Positions 1 to 10,440 of a DNA stretch of 21,898 nt are shown here, in pieces (the stretch's first letter is position 1; every line of letters starts with the position of its first letter). A program made the translations under genes and the position numbers. Location of the stretch: contig NW_014040267.1 of assembly GCF_001186125.1 (NCBI RefSeq), positions 2,679 through 24,576 on the forward strand, in the 5' to 3' direction. The notes below the pieces were generated by a model, which did no database searches, was not told the origin of the DNA, and saw only the letters and a list, made by a program, of their open reading frames with translations. This DNA comes from Sphaeroforma arctica JP610. Taxonomy: Eukaryota > Opisthokonta > Ichthyosporea > Ichthyophonida.

Positions 1-310
<310 letters not shown>

Positions 311-420
311 GCCAGGAGAAAATACTACAACGGTACCGTATTCCATAGAGTTATCAGAGACTTTATGATACAGGGCGGCGATCCCACTGCCACGGGCCGG
401 GGCGGCGAGTCGATATACGG
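311..420 (+). CDS. PPIL1: PPIL1-like peptidyl-prolyl isomerase, internal exon
   Basis: This is the first visible exon of a cyclophilin-type cis-trans prolyl isomerase. It reads [13 protein letters not shown], then [15 protein letters not shown] and E-S-I-Y-G, with the last glycine codon split (GG|C, phase 2). The block holds the family's catalytic arginine (in FHR), the active-site Phe, and the Gln of IQGGDP. The wording matches PPIL1 better than PPIL3: vertebrate PPIL1 has ARRGYYNGT and GRGGASIYG here. The acceptor is TTTAG before 311 and the donor is GTATGT at 421. PPIL1 is a component of activated spliceosomes that binds the splicing factor SKIP/SNW1 (family knowledge). Roughly the first 42 residues are missing because the window begins inside the gene. 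Confidence 0.93.
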
Positions 421-1317
421 GTATGTGCTCGTGCAAAGTACAAATGCATGCCGTGTCTTACCCACTCCCTGTGATAGTATGCGCGTGGTCCATGCTTATA
501 TATACATTGTCCTTAAATAGCATGTGCGTGCTTCATGCGTTTATATGTATTGTTTGGCGTTTACTATATGCTTCGGGTACAGTGTTCGTTCATAAGTGGG
601 GTATGCATGTGTGCGTTGTGCGGGCTTGCTATCGCATGCCACTTACGCGGCGAAATTATACGCTGCTTGCTTTGCATAGGGTAGCGGTTGTGTGTATAGA
701 GTCAGTGCAACCCGAACTGGCGGATCCATCAGCCTGTGTGTTTCATACCAATGATCGTTGCTGGGATGTTTTCCTGTATATATGAGATTACATGAGTTCC
801 TCGCCTCGTTATCATCGGAGTGGGATATGCATCATCGGGTGTGCGTTCCAACAATCTTCCGTAGTACCCAGAACGCTTGTCACTTACACTGTAGCTATAT
901 CGCTGTGCGGCGTTCGTAGTTGCACCCGTCCGATACAACCTCGTAGGTGTACCGATAGTCTTCAACTACTGACGACTATTCTGTTCATATTTAGAGTGTC
1001 CTTTGCTAACCCTACATTTCCAGTTGTACTCCGCTCGAGCTGATGCCGTTAGTAGGTCACGGACGCGTTCGCATCTCAAACACATCTCAAACACGGCTCA
1101 GCATACAACCCCGCGAACACATTGACGGCTTTATGCCGTCGCATTTTAGAATCTTCATTCGTAGTTGGTGCGTTCGTACTAGCGTCTGGTGGGTGGTGAT
1201 TGTCTGTAGCACGTCCAATGCATGTGCTTCTGTTCGTTTAAGTACCTGATGGTCAATGTATATGTTCTGTGCGTGCCGTTCACTTCTCTGTATCATTCCA
1301 CCCCACTCGACACTCAG
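421..1317 (+). other. PPIL1-like intron, 897 bp
   Basis: The intron is bounded by the donor GTATGT at 421 and the acceptor CACTCAG ending at 1317. The borders restore the split glycine codon exactly (GG + C). Several open frames of 60 to 120 codons run through it on both strands, but none resembles a known protein and they overlap each other, so I read them as chance. No repeat or RNA gene is evident. Confidence 0.85.
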
Positions 1318-1451
1318 CCGCAAATTCGAAGACGAGATAACTCGAGAGCTGAAACACACCGGCGCTGGTATTCTGTCCATGGCCAACTCCGGACCGAACA
1401 CCAATGGAAGTCAATTCTTTATCACTTTAGCACCCTCAGCACATCTCGATG
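1318..1451 (+). CDS. PPIL1: PPIL1-like peptidyl-prolyl isomerase, internal exon
   Basis: This 134-base exon encodes 44 whole codons plus two split glycines. It reads R-K-F-E-D-E-I, then [26 protein letters not shown], and L-A-P-S-A-H-L-D-G. It carries the cyclophilin signature around Ala-Asn and Gln-Phe-Phe, which lines the proline pocket. The position of the cyclosporin-contacting Trp of cyclophilin A is His here (SAHLDG). That Trp position is variable in the family and a non-Trp residue usually goes with weak cyclosporin binding, so this is inference. The acceptor is CAG at 1315-1317. The donor is GTAGGT at 1452, which splits G|GT (phase 1). Reading past the donor soon reaches unrelated sequence, supporting the boundary. 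Confidence 0.95.
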
Positions 1452-2750
1452 GTAGGTTGTTTACTACTGGCCAGAGTGCGGATAGGTCTATAGACCAGAT
1501 CATATTGCGACGTGTTTGCGCGTGTTTATTTATACCATATATATATCCCCCTTGTATACGCGTATATGTGTATGTGTCTACATGTGTAAAAATAGTGCGA
1601 GTTCAGGGTCATCTTTCTGTACATAGTAGTAGCACAAATATAGCGAAGCATCTTTCCATAACTCACCCAAAAAAAAATTATGCATATGTGTTTAAAGACG
1701 CATGTGTACATTTTCGTATCTTGTCGTTGAATAAGTAATGAGTGATATTCTCGTCGGCTGGTGTGTGTGGTTTCACATGTGTAGTCAGAAGTTTGCTTCG
1801 TTGCACACTGTTATCTTGAATTGTAAGTCGGTACGTCAAAATGGGTGCGTGCATCGCTTTCAAGCAATTTCATACATCATACAGTAACTCTTGTGAAGCA
1901 TCACTGCTCCTATCTGTCCTCCCACTTTACCTTTCTTTCACATTGTTCTCGTAGGCATTTCCATACGGCCTATTAGTATTTAAACACTCCCAAATGAAAA
2001 GTACTGTACTATTTTATACTACGCACGTGCGAGTTCTTTTATTCTCTGGTGGGCGATTTGTATTTGTTGGGATGCAGGACTCTAAGTCCATAAGCCCTAT
2101 CAGTGTGATACTGCACCCTTTGCAGTTCGTGAATGATGTGTGTGCTAGCACATAGCAAGAACCTTATTGTACGTTTGCGTAGCTATTTTTGTCTGGTTGT
2201 GTTCGGCACGATTAACTTTGGAATTCTTGCAAGTATTGCTACGGGCTCTGACGCACCCACTGCATATACTATCTAAAAATTGCCAATAGATGCTTGCAGT
2301 ATGTGCCCTCACCATCACCATCACCATCATAATTCGTCATCATTTATATGTGGCAAAAATTGAATGTGTTACAAGAGTGGATATTCTTTCTTTTAGGTAC
2401 ATATTCGCTTTGAGGTGTATATGAGAGTGCGAATTAAGGTGGCACACACTATATGGAATATAGGACACAAAGTTGAACGCACTCGATAGAAGTATCTCAT
2501 TTTCACGCCGATTACATCCAAGTTTTCTCGAATGTAATTAGTTCAGCACTTCTTGAATGCCACTGTTCGTAATCTTCGATAACGCCCTCCTCCGCGCATC
2601 CTGAGCATGTTGTTCATAATATCAATTGATGTTCTGTAGTTGAAATAGGCCGCCTGGAAGTAACATGTGCTTAATTTTATGGTCGGCCTGCGAAATTGTT
2701 ACACTCATAAACTACCCCACCAACTCGTGAACGATTTCGACCCTTCACAG
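1452..2750 (+). other. PPIL1-like intron, 1299 bp
   Basis: Donor GTAGGT at 1452 and acceptor TTCACAG ending at 2750. It is AT-leaning and holds a short (CACCAT)n repeat near 2309 and nothing else recognisable. The long frame that reads past the upstream exon into this intron is an artefact of missing the donor. Confidence 0.85.
2309..2330. repeat. (CACCAT)n short tandem repeat
   Basis: About three and a half hexamer units of CACCAT sit within the PPIL1-like intron. Confidence 0.85.
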
Positions 2751-2835
2751 GTAAACACACTGTTTTCGGAAGGATAAAGTCGGGTTTGGAGATAATAGAT
2801 CGCATTGGACAAGTGGACACGGACTCTAAAGATCG
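2751..2835 (+). CDS. PPIL1: PPIL1-like peptidyl-prolyl isomerase, internal exon
   Basis: This exon sits far from any long plus-strand open frame and is easy to miss. It is 85 bases long: GT closes the split glycine, 27 codons follow, then CG|. The codons read KHTVFGRIKSG, then LEIIDRIGQ, then VDTDSKD. This aligns with the KHTIFGRV...VGMVETNSQDRP block of vertebrate PPIL1, the C-terminal half of the barrel after the LDG loop. The acceptor is CCCTTCACAG ending at 2750 and the donor is GTGAGT at 2836. The phases on both sides (1 and 2) join the neighbouring exons without loss. An open frame on the opposite strand spans the same bases and is a shadow. Confidence 0.94.
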
Positions 2836-3233
2836 GTGAGTGCGTCACCTCGCTCTTAACTTTCACTATCATTAGTTGTCTCCTTATATTCGTCAGATGC
2901 GCAGTTTGAACTTTATATGTTATATCTAGTCTTTTGCACGCGTATCCGAAAGTATCGAGGAGAAGAGCACCTCCCGTCAAGTCCACAAAATCTGTCTCAG
3001 CAAGTTGTAGTCGCACCCGTAGCCTCGCAAATTTGTGCTCGATTTCTCGACGAAGTACCGTTGTTCTCAACACTTGGGGTATGAGGAGGCAAATCGTAGT
3101 TACGTACGTATCAACTAGCACAAATGTGGAATTGTGGAATACGCTTGCCGCCGTCTCATCTGTGCTGTATGGAGAACTATATTTGAGGGCGATTGAAGCA
3201 ACTACTCACGCTGTCATTTCAACTCTTTTACAG
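2836..3233 (+). other. PPIL1-like intron, 398 bp
   Basis: Donor GTGAGT at 2836 and acceptor CTCTTTTACAG ending at 3233. The acceptor is preceded by a pyrimidine-rich tract. The intron itself holds nothing recognisable. Confidence 0.85.
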
Positions 3234-3291
3234 GCCGACACAGCCAATCACCATTAGATCAGGGACACCCTGCGACCCGAGCGATGACTGA
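3234..3291 (+). CDS. PPIL1: PPIL1-like peptidyl-prolyl isomerase, last exon
   Basis: The first base completes the split Arg codon (CG|G). The exon then reads P-T-Q-P-I-T-I and a short tail, S-G-T-P-C-D-P-S-D-D, before TGA at 3289-3291. It matches the final DRPVDDVKI strand of PPIL1 in position and length. The acidic tail is a few residues longer than the AYPSG end of the vertebrate protein. The four exons give 128 residues, consistent with a full protein of about 170 once the missing N terminus is added. The borders, phases and AATAAA ten bases downstream support a working gene and not a processed copy. Confidence 0.9.
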
Positions 3292-3300
3292 TAATTGATT

Positions 3301-3306
3301 AATAAA
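3301..3306 (+). terminator. PPIL1: AATAAA polyadenylation signal of PPIL1-like gene
   Basis: A canonical AATAAA begins ten bases after the stop codon, so the predicted 3' untranslated region is very short (a few tens of bases). Confidence 0.75.
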
Positions 3307-4358
3307 TTTTCAAAATTGTGCATCCGATATCGCGTTTGAATGGTTTCAACCGGCTGGTCTGCTACTCACAGACTCTGACAAGAAGAGAGACAATAGCTTG
3401 TTGTGCGTCCTACCATCTCGTTGCTCGAATTCCTTGATACTTAGGTGTTGAGAAATGCAATTGCACCAAGGGGAATGTTCTAAGAGAGGCGGGTGCTTTT
3501 AGTTCAATAGGAAGGATGCTGTTCGCTTAGTTGTATTTTATCATAAGCCGACACATAACCTCCTGAAAAAAGAACAGACAATATTTAAATTTCTCGCCAT
3601 CCTTTCGATGTTATAATATTTTGATATGCGACCTTCCAGGCTTTGGGGATCTACTGTGGGTCCTCTCCGTATTCGAATTTGGAATTAAGTTTTATATCTT
3701 TCAAATGTATTTATCAGCTCACTCAAATTAGATTTACAAATATATATATGAATACCTGTTTAATATACATTTGTTAGAACGCATACGCTTCAAGTTGTAT
3801 CTCGTAAAGCATGTGTGAAAGAAAATATATAGACTAATTGTGCATGTATGTTTTTGGCTGAAGCCCTGTGGATTCTGTCTCGGAAGCCAGATTCACCGAC
3901 TATTTAATACCCGTGAATAAAAGCGTTGTGGATGAACATGTGGACCTTCGACTAAACCTCGCAACTACTTGAATACCCATAAATATTCTGATATTGTGTT
4001 CGGCAAGAAGAAAGGAGGCTGTCACGCTCAGTGGCATAGTTTGAGTCTCACATGTCGCTAACAGTAACAACGACGGTAGTTAGGGCTGCTACGTGGAAGG
4101 CCATACTGCTGTTGATTGCACCCACAAAGACTATGTGCAGAAATAATGCTAGATTCTAATTAAAATGCTTTTATGTGACCATTGAAAATTTTCGTACCAG
4201 TCAGCTGTTATACGTTAGGCTCTATATGTAGCAGAAACAGCCAATGGATGTGTGAGAAGCGGAAGGGAATAGTAAAAAGGATTTGTTAGAGGTACCATAT
4301 TCAAATTGTATATGCAGCATGGGATCTGCAAGCGATTTATGATAGCCTGACTTTGTCC

Positions 4359-4449
4359 CGCAATTTCGAAGAAGCAGGCCACCACTATTCTGAATAAGTA
4401 ATATTATCCCTATCGATACGAAACGCAAATTCGAAGTAGCAGACCACCT
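4359..4449. repeat. Short direct repeat pair, 26 bp
   Basis: The units at 4359-4384 and 4424-4449 share about 22 of 26 bases (CGCAA-TTCGAAG-AGCAG-CCACC pattern) and are 65 bp apart. The origin is unknown. Confidence 0.6.
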
Positions 4450-5018
4450 GATGAAAATATCCGTTGACGGACCAACTGATTCCGCGGTGAATAATTCGGT
4501 TGATAGTATGAATAACCATACGTTTTGTCATCAACTTTCTACCTCCTGGCATGGTACAAAAAAATGTTTATAACCGCTGTTCCGGAAATATGTGTCTTTG
4601 TTGTATGGGTATTCAAAGTTCTACCTTGTTTGGACTGTCAAACACTAACGCTGAATGTATCTCACGCGCTGACCATTATGCAACATACTACGGCTAAAGT
4701 CCGTGAAAGGGCAGGCGTGCCCCAGCATGTTGCCAGGTTCTGAAAGCATAAGTCTTTCTTCTCTTGTCACTTCTTATTCTCAAGGCAACTATGTATATAA
4801 AGCGCCAGACACTTACATTGCTTATGAAATGAATACGAATGAAATTTGCATAGCAATTTATAGAGGGCATGCCTTCACGCCTCTGACCAACCTTTTTTTT
4901 TGTGTGTTAACTTGGTTTATGTGCGTGCACGCCTCATCTATCATACTGCGCGAGGTAAAAATGTGCGCATTAAATTGACGTATATGTTTTATGTATGCTA
5001 CGCGTAAATGACTTTCCT

Positions 5019-5074
5019 CGAGGCGCTTTACCTTAGTGGTCGCCTCGGTATGGTCGCGTTAAGGGTGCAACTCC
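5019..5074 (+). repeat. tRNA-like segment with box A and box B (relic or SINE head)
   Basis: TACCTTAGTGG at 5029-5039 resembles an RNA polymerase III box A (TRGCNNAGTGG). GGTGCAACTCC at 5064-5074 resembles box B (GGTTCGANTCC). They are 25 bases apart, a spacing typical of tRNA genes. The bases between, including CTCGGTATGGTCGCG, look like a tRNA D-arm to anticodon-arm stretch. I could not fold a full cloverleaf with a matching acceptor stem, and CGAGGCG/CGCCTCG (5019-5025, 5041-5047) makes a competing stem. A decayed tRNA or the head of a tRNA-derived SINE fits best; chance is possible. Confidence 0.3.
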
Positions 5075-6039
5075 TTAGCAGAAGAACCCCTCTACTTGTA
5101 GTAAGGAGACGTAGTCTCTGAGAGGTGGCGCGACACGACACAATCGTAATAGAACTATATAACACATGGATTTTATCGTGACAAGGGGCAAATTTATATC
5201 TAGAGCCCGACAAGCGAACATTTTTTTTCAAATACAACGTAATGGCTTACTACTTTATCAACTGTCATCAAGCAATATATCTTCCATTGATACATACGCC
5301 TGATAACAATACACAATACAAAAATGATGTGTTTGATGATTTATAAAACTATTTACAACGAATCAATTTCTACCAATGACTTTTCGCGCAACATTTGGAG
5401 CATGGCAAGAATTCGCATAAAGCACTAATATATTCGCTCTCAGAAATAGCTGAGTAACATTTGAAGTTCAACACAATTCAATACGTCCACACTATGTTCA
5501 ATTCATTAAGACGAACACTACCTAAAATATACCTTATTACAACGATCATCTGAACGACGAGATGATGGTGTATTCGCATTCCCTATTAATATTTACTCAA
5601 CCAGCTGACGATGATTGAAATACCTGCGAGTGTAGAAAAAGATCACCATATCACCAGATTACGAAGCCGAGATCACGAAATTCCCAATTGAGATGGTATC
5701 TCAATTAATGCCCATTAGAGGTGCAAATCCGCAGCTGAAATGCTCCCCTAAGACAGTAGGGAAACAAGGTAGCTTCTGAGAGGAAATGAATTCAGACTAA
5801 ATTGTGACGGATATATGACGGCTCGGGAAATAGCTTCGAAAAGCATATTGGAATCAACCTTGACTAAGCAGCAATTTTTTCAAACCAGATCCAATAATAA
5901 AGGATGTCATACGAACTGAACAAATATGATTTCGTAATGAGGAGGGACCTCTTGACTATTATGGCCCATATATTTGTACTCTCCCTGATGGTGTATCCGA
6001 TGCATCACTATATGGTGAAGAAATGACTATATCTATAGC

Positions 6040-8097
6040 GAACGAGTTTTGATGGGAGCCCAGAAGGAATGCGATTTTGGGCATGGCCGATAATGAAACG
6101 ATACATGCCAGATCATGACATCTATCTCAGAAAGAAAAAGACGCCCTACGATCAGCGACCCTGTGACGATGCCAAGGCCGTGTGACTTAGAAACTGCGAT
6201 TAGTAAGCGCAAAATTTCAAACGAGGTGGATGCTCCGTGGGATATTGAGAAATGGTTTGAGAGACAGGTCAAACAACTGGCTCAGTTCTATCCAAATCCC
6301 AAGCAAACCCTATCGTTGACCACAACAGAGGCAATTTTTGAACACGCCATGGAACCGGGTGAACGTGTCACTTCATTGCAGAATTGGGCAGAGAAGAATC
6401 ATGGGTTGATGAATTCTGTCCAAATCCCAAGCAAAACCTATCGTTGACCACAACAGAGGCAATTTTTGTACACGCCATGGAACCGGGTGAACGTGTCACT
6501 TCATTGCAGAATTGGGCAGAGAAGAATCATGGGTTGATGATCTGTGATTGAGAAATACAGGGATTCGATACTACCAACTTCAGTATTGTTGATACAGGCA
6601 GTGCTGAGCTGTCAAATCACGGTTGAGCAGAGGAATGAGCATAACAAGATCCTGGAGAGCGAAGGAAAATATGACCTGAGTACGACATTTTCTGAATGGA
6701 TTCAACCCATGGTTCCTGTCATGAATGTTGCTGGATGGACATGGGAACAAAAGGAAACGTTCATAACAAACAGACTTCCGCTAGTTATGGCTGGATACAA
6801 CTCTTTGGCGAATCCAAAGGATCTACCTGACTACATCAGTAAATTACAAACTCGTGCGTTAAGTATTCCGCGCTATTGAAAGAACATATTGGAAAAAAAA
6901 CAACCCCCCCCCCTGCTATTGGGAATATCACGTCAGATTCAACTTTAATCAATAAGTACGAGTGCGCTATGCATGGCGCAAACAACTCGCACAACACGGA
7001 TCCGTGTCGTGGGCTGTTGAAGAGGAAGCGTAACAGCCATAACAGGATCGAACGAACCCTGTATTGCATCGTTCATGGGAAGAACAAATCTCACGCCACA
7101 ATGGAATGCAGGGCAAAAAAGGCAAAATATAACGAGACGGGAGGCGCTGCTAGAACTATGAATAATTCTCATTCTCAATCTGTTAGCACAATACATTCTG
7201 ACGAATGCCTTAGATGCCTAGGTTCGCACAGAAGAATGCAATGCACTGAAGATAATATGATTGCCGAACTATTGACTCGTACCAAAAAGCGAGCACCAGC
7301 GGATCCTCGTCATACCTGTGCACGCTGTAATGGTAAGCACACACTGCTAAATAGCCCCACTACAAGCGAGATGATATATGTGTCCAAAAGAGTAATATTG
7401 GACAGGTCAGCTTAAATAACGTTCAGCGAAGCAATAAAAAAACTACCACTGAGCAGTCACGCGAAATTGTCGGATGGAAGAGCATAATCGGCTACTTGAA
7501 GGGAAATGAATATAAGTGATCAAAATCAACAGAAGGTGATTTTTCGACTGTTAAGCGAGGGGAAGGATGTACGCATACACACGTTAGGTGATTAAACTGC
7601 GAGCATGCTAAAGTATTTGGATGTAAGACTTGCTAGCTTTAGCCATACATGTCTGCTAGATGATAACGGACAGTTCTGCTATTTAATATCCACTGTGAAG
7701 CGAATTCAGAACCAACACCTAGAGAGCATCATCAGCATACATCCTGCAGAACCATTCATCAAAGGATTATGCTGCACCAATCCTCGCCATGCAAGATCAC
7801 TCTTCGCATGAGAATACATGGCCACGCAATCTTAGAAACACAATCTTAGAAACATTTTCTGCACTGCATGGGATCCCGACGCCGAATTTCGCAATGCTCC
7901 TGGGAGTGCCATTTTATGATCAGTATGTTGTTAGCGAGGGTAGAATGTGTATCAAGTTGACGTTGCATGATGGATCGCAGCTAGACAATTACAGACCTGC
8001 ACGTGACCCACTGCCTGGGCTTGGCCCCCCTGCTGGGCTGCCATCCCCTTCACCCCCATACACGCCTGCTCTGGTTACTGTTGGCATCTTGAGCTGA
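6040..8097 (+). mobile_element. LTR-retroelement fossil, gag-like part
   Basis: Plus-strand gag-like sequence of a retrovirus-kin LTR element, broken several times. The first part is a capsid-like region with charged and aromatic helices (for example WFERQVKQLAQFYPNP and WTWEQKETF). It is followed by a basic, cysteine/histidine-rich nucleocapsid-like stretch (about 6950-7370). Two knuckles there follow C-x2-H-x5-H-x4-C (C-A-M-H-G-A-N-N-S-H and C-I-V-H-G-K-N-K-S-H). At least one more follows C-x2-C-x3-H-x4-C. The far end (about 8000-8097) is proline-rich. The knuckle pattern is of gag type but does not settle the family: Ty3/gypsy or BEL/Pao are both possible. It may or may not belong to the same element as the pol-like part at 10742. 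I give it moderate age, because sizeable stretches still read as protein. Confidence 0.7.
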
Positions 8098-8445
8098 CTG
8101 TGTGGGTGTGTATGTGTTGCAAGTTATTAGTAAATACTTGTGCTATATTGACTGGGAATGTGTGCTTCACTCCTTTGTCTTTGCTAGTAATTTGTATGAA
8201 AATGAAAATAGAAATTGATTTTATCTCACTTACTTTTGTAGAGGTCACACTTTGCTGCACTTCTGTGGGAAGTGTTTACCGTTCTGTGTTGTGCGGTAGC
8301 TTGTTATGTTCCTCCCTGTGATTGGGGAGAGGTAAATGGTGTTTGTTGGTTCAGCTTATTTCGTCACGTGTGACTTTACTTGTGCTTGTTTTGTCAAATG
8401 TGAAGGAAAAAATTATGTGATTTTAACTAGATGTCCGGTCCTGTT

Positions 8446-8550
8446 GATGTCACCTAAGATGTTCGGTCTTGTACCGAACTCTTGTGTTGGTGATGTCACC
8501 TGAGATGTTCGTCTCGTACCGAACTGTTTATGGTGATATCATCGAAGATG
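8446..8550 (+). repeat. Minisatellite with hairpin units, about 45 bp period
   Basis: Units begin at 8446, 8492 and 8535, each starting GATGTCACCT or a close variant, with a partial earlier tail from about 8430. The unit contains GTTCGGT-cttgt-ACCGAAC, a perfect seven-base inverted repeat, in the first copy. The second copy has a five-base version (GTTCG...CGAAC). A transcript of the block would hold consecutive hairpins. Confidence 0.8.
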
Positions 8551-9127
8551 TTATTTGTGTGTCGAAATGATAATTGTTCTCTTAAGTTCCTTGAACTGCT
8601 TGTCTGCGTTCGACACTTTTGATGTTATGTGTGGGACTGATTGTTCCTGTGTGTTCTCGTCTTTACAGTAGTTCTGTTGTGTTACACGTTGTGTTCTTAC
8701 TGATTGCTTATGATATTACTCATCCTTCGATACTCATCTTAATACTGTCTCATGTTTTTGTTTCATGTATGCAATCGGTTCGTAATACGACATGATTTTG
8801 TTCTGTGTACCGAGATGTTATATATATTCGCGTGTAACCGATACATACCTTCCCATTTTGTGCATTTTATTAGTTTGATGTCTTGCCTGTGTGTGAGTCA
8901 CGCATCTCTAATGCCATGTCTCTCGTTGTGGTTTCTTGATCTGATTTCAATAGAAGTGTATGTTTCCTTGTGGGTATGTGCGCCCCTGATACATTTTACT
9001 TTTATTGTTGCTGGTTCTGATATCTCTATCTTGTCTTTGAACTTCCTTAACCATTTGTGATGCTGATTGCATTTGATTGTGGGATTTTTGTTCATCGATC
9101 AGTTTGGTGTCTTTGTGGAACCCAAGC

Positions 9128-9210
9128 TGTGACTGTATGTTTACTTCTTGTCTTTGCTCGTGGAGCCTCGATTGTGACTGTGTGTTTGCTTTTATTTGCT
9201 ACTCTTATGT
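9128..9210 (+). repeat. 45-bp direct repeat pair
   Basis: Copies begin at 9128 and 9173 with TGTGACTGT, followed by similar T-rich sequence. They are diverged but recognisable through most of the unit. Confidence 0.65.
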
Positions 9211-9218
9211 CCTAGTGG

Positions 9219-9260
9219 GCATGTTCAGATGTGATTTAGGCATGTTCAAATGTGATTTTA
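9219..9260 (+). repeat. 21-bp tandem duplication
   Basis: Two adjacent units (9219-9239 and 9240-9260) of GCATGTTCA-ATGTGATTT type differ at only a couple of positions. Confidence 0.75.
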
Positions 9261-9449
9261 GACTTGTCTCTCTTGTGGCTTGTAACCATGAGAGCTATAG
9301 TATCAAGAGCTGACTTTCTATTGCACTTTGATGTCGCTGCTCTTGCAATCTTTACGTACTAGTGGTCCTAATGTTGATTTGCTTGCGGGCGTACTATTGT
9401 TGCGTCAGATCTTGGGTTTGTGTGTACACGTTCTGTTGTTTCTAATGAT

Positions 9450-9492
9450 ATGTTATAATCTCTTTGTAATTGAAATGTTATAATCTCTTTGT
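9450..9492 (+). repeat. 25-bp direct repeat pair
   Basis: ATGTTATAATCTCTTTGT occurs at 9450 and again at 9475, an exact 18-base match. Confidence 0.85.
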
Positions 9493-10047
9493 GATTTGAT
9501 TGTGACTGGTGACATTTGTGAATGTTGTCTGTTTATCCTTGTTGTATTGCCAGCTTGTTAATCTCCTATGAGTTTGCTTAGTTTGTTTCTCTATTCTGAT
9601 TTAGAATTTTACTAGCTCTCTTTGTGATGGTGATGATCGCGAATAAAGCCTTTGCATCAAGATTAGGAGCTGTGCGCCATAGTTATTGCTGTTATCAGGT
9701 TATTCCTGATTGCCTTGTGACTATACTAGTTGGTGACTCGTCTTGAACGCATTTGACCGTGGTTGGTATTGCCTCTCTATGCATCTGCTCTGTGAATAGA
9801 TCTTTTCTCCTCTGTACATGTGCATGTTGGAGATCCCATTCTTGTACGCATTAGGGATTTGTGTGCCTTCGCTGATGTGTGATACTAACTAGTGAATTTG
9901 TCTTCCTAGCCACTAAGATTTGTTCCTGTACTTTGTTGCAAGTGCTATCTCGATTTGTGTGACCTTATGTGTGGGCTGTCTCATGTTGATGCTTAGGGTC
10001 CCTGACGTAAGTGTTTTTCTTGTCTGAAATTTCCCAACTGTATTGAC

Positions 10048-10054
10048 TATTTAA
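10048..10054 (+). promoter_or_regulatory. TATA-like box in the possible LTR block
   Basis: TATTTAA lies where the T/G-rich composition gives way to C/T-rich sequence, about 280 bases before an AATAAA. It is only meaningful if the block is an LTR. Confidence 0.25.
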
Positions 10055-10329
10055 CCATCGTAATAATTTTACACCTGGATATTCACCCCAACATTCATAT
10101 ATGGTCTCTTACACCTCAACACTCAGATTCTCGTCCTTCCAGCCTACTCCTGGAACACGACATATTTACCTTGGTTCTTTCCTTCAAAGTCTCGTGGTGT
10201 GGGGAGCCTCTGCTGTATCTTCTCACTTCTGTCTTCTTGCAGCACAAAGTTTCTGCTCCTGGTTGGCTATTGGTCTTTCCTCTGAGTCAGTTCTTTCCTC
10301 CGCTTGCCTTCTCGGTTCTTTCTCTTCAT

Positions 10330-10335
10330 AATAAA
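10330..10335 (+). terminator. AATAAA signal in the possible LTR block
   Basis: Canonical AATAAA after a C/T-rich stretch. Another AATAAA lies at 9642-9647 in the same block. Either could be chance in this composition. Confidence 0.3.
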
Positions 10336-10440
10336 GTTTATATTAGCTATAGAGTTTTTGAAGACCGTAGTCAGTTGTGCGTCTTCTTCAGTATACTTCG
10401 ATAATTGTTGACTTATCTAAGTAAGGATATTGTAAAAATG

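Larger units (their letters stand above)
3307..6039. other. Intergenic region, no gene seen
   Basis: Only short overlapping open frames occur here on both strands. None shows domain motifs or convincing splice structure. Noted within it are a diverged 26-bp direct repeat at 4359/4424 and a tRNA-like segment near 5029. The last few hundred bases (about 5600-6039) may be leader sequence of the retroelement fossil to the right, but I cannot show it. Confidence 0.6.
8098..10440 (+). repeat. T/G-rich block with nested small repeats, possibly LTR-like
   Basis: About 2.3 kb on the plus strand is visibly rich in T and G and poor in A and C, unlike everything around it. It contains many short local tandem duplications, listed separately. 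Near its right end the composition turns to C/T-rich (about 10090-10330). There a TATTTAA box at 10048 is followed about 280 bases later by AATAAA at 10330, an arrangement like the U3-R-U5 layout of an LTR. No second copy lies in the window and no clear target-site duplication or terminal TG...CA pair could be fixed, so the LTR reading is inference. It sits between gag-like and pol-like sequence. An old strand-asymmetric intergenic block is the alternative. Short frames on both strands look like chance. Confidence 0.45.

Noticed and set aside
423-1043. Plus-strand open frames of 120 and 83 codons
   Set aside because: They lie wholly within the PPIL1-like intron bounded by good splice sites, show no protein motifs, and overlap equally long minus-strand frames.
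2705-3121. 138-codon minus-strand open frame
   Set aside because: It is the reverse shadow of the PPIL1-like exon at 2751-2835 and its intron, with no recognisable protein.
3456-3465. TGCAATTGCA palindrome
   Set aside because: A ten-base palindrome is expected by chance in a window of this size, and nothing nearby makes it meaningful.
8752-9313. Plus-strand frames rich in Cys, Phe, Leu and Val
   Set aside because: They result from T/G-rich composition, which yields hydrophobic and Cys codons in every frame. They do not look like membrane proteins with loops and charge patterns.
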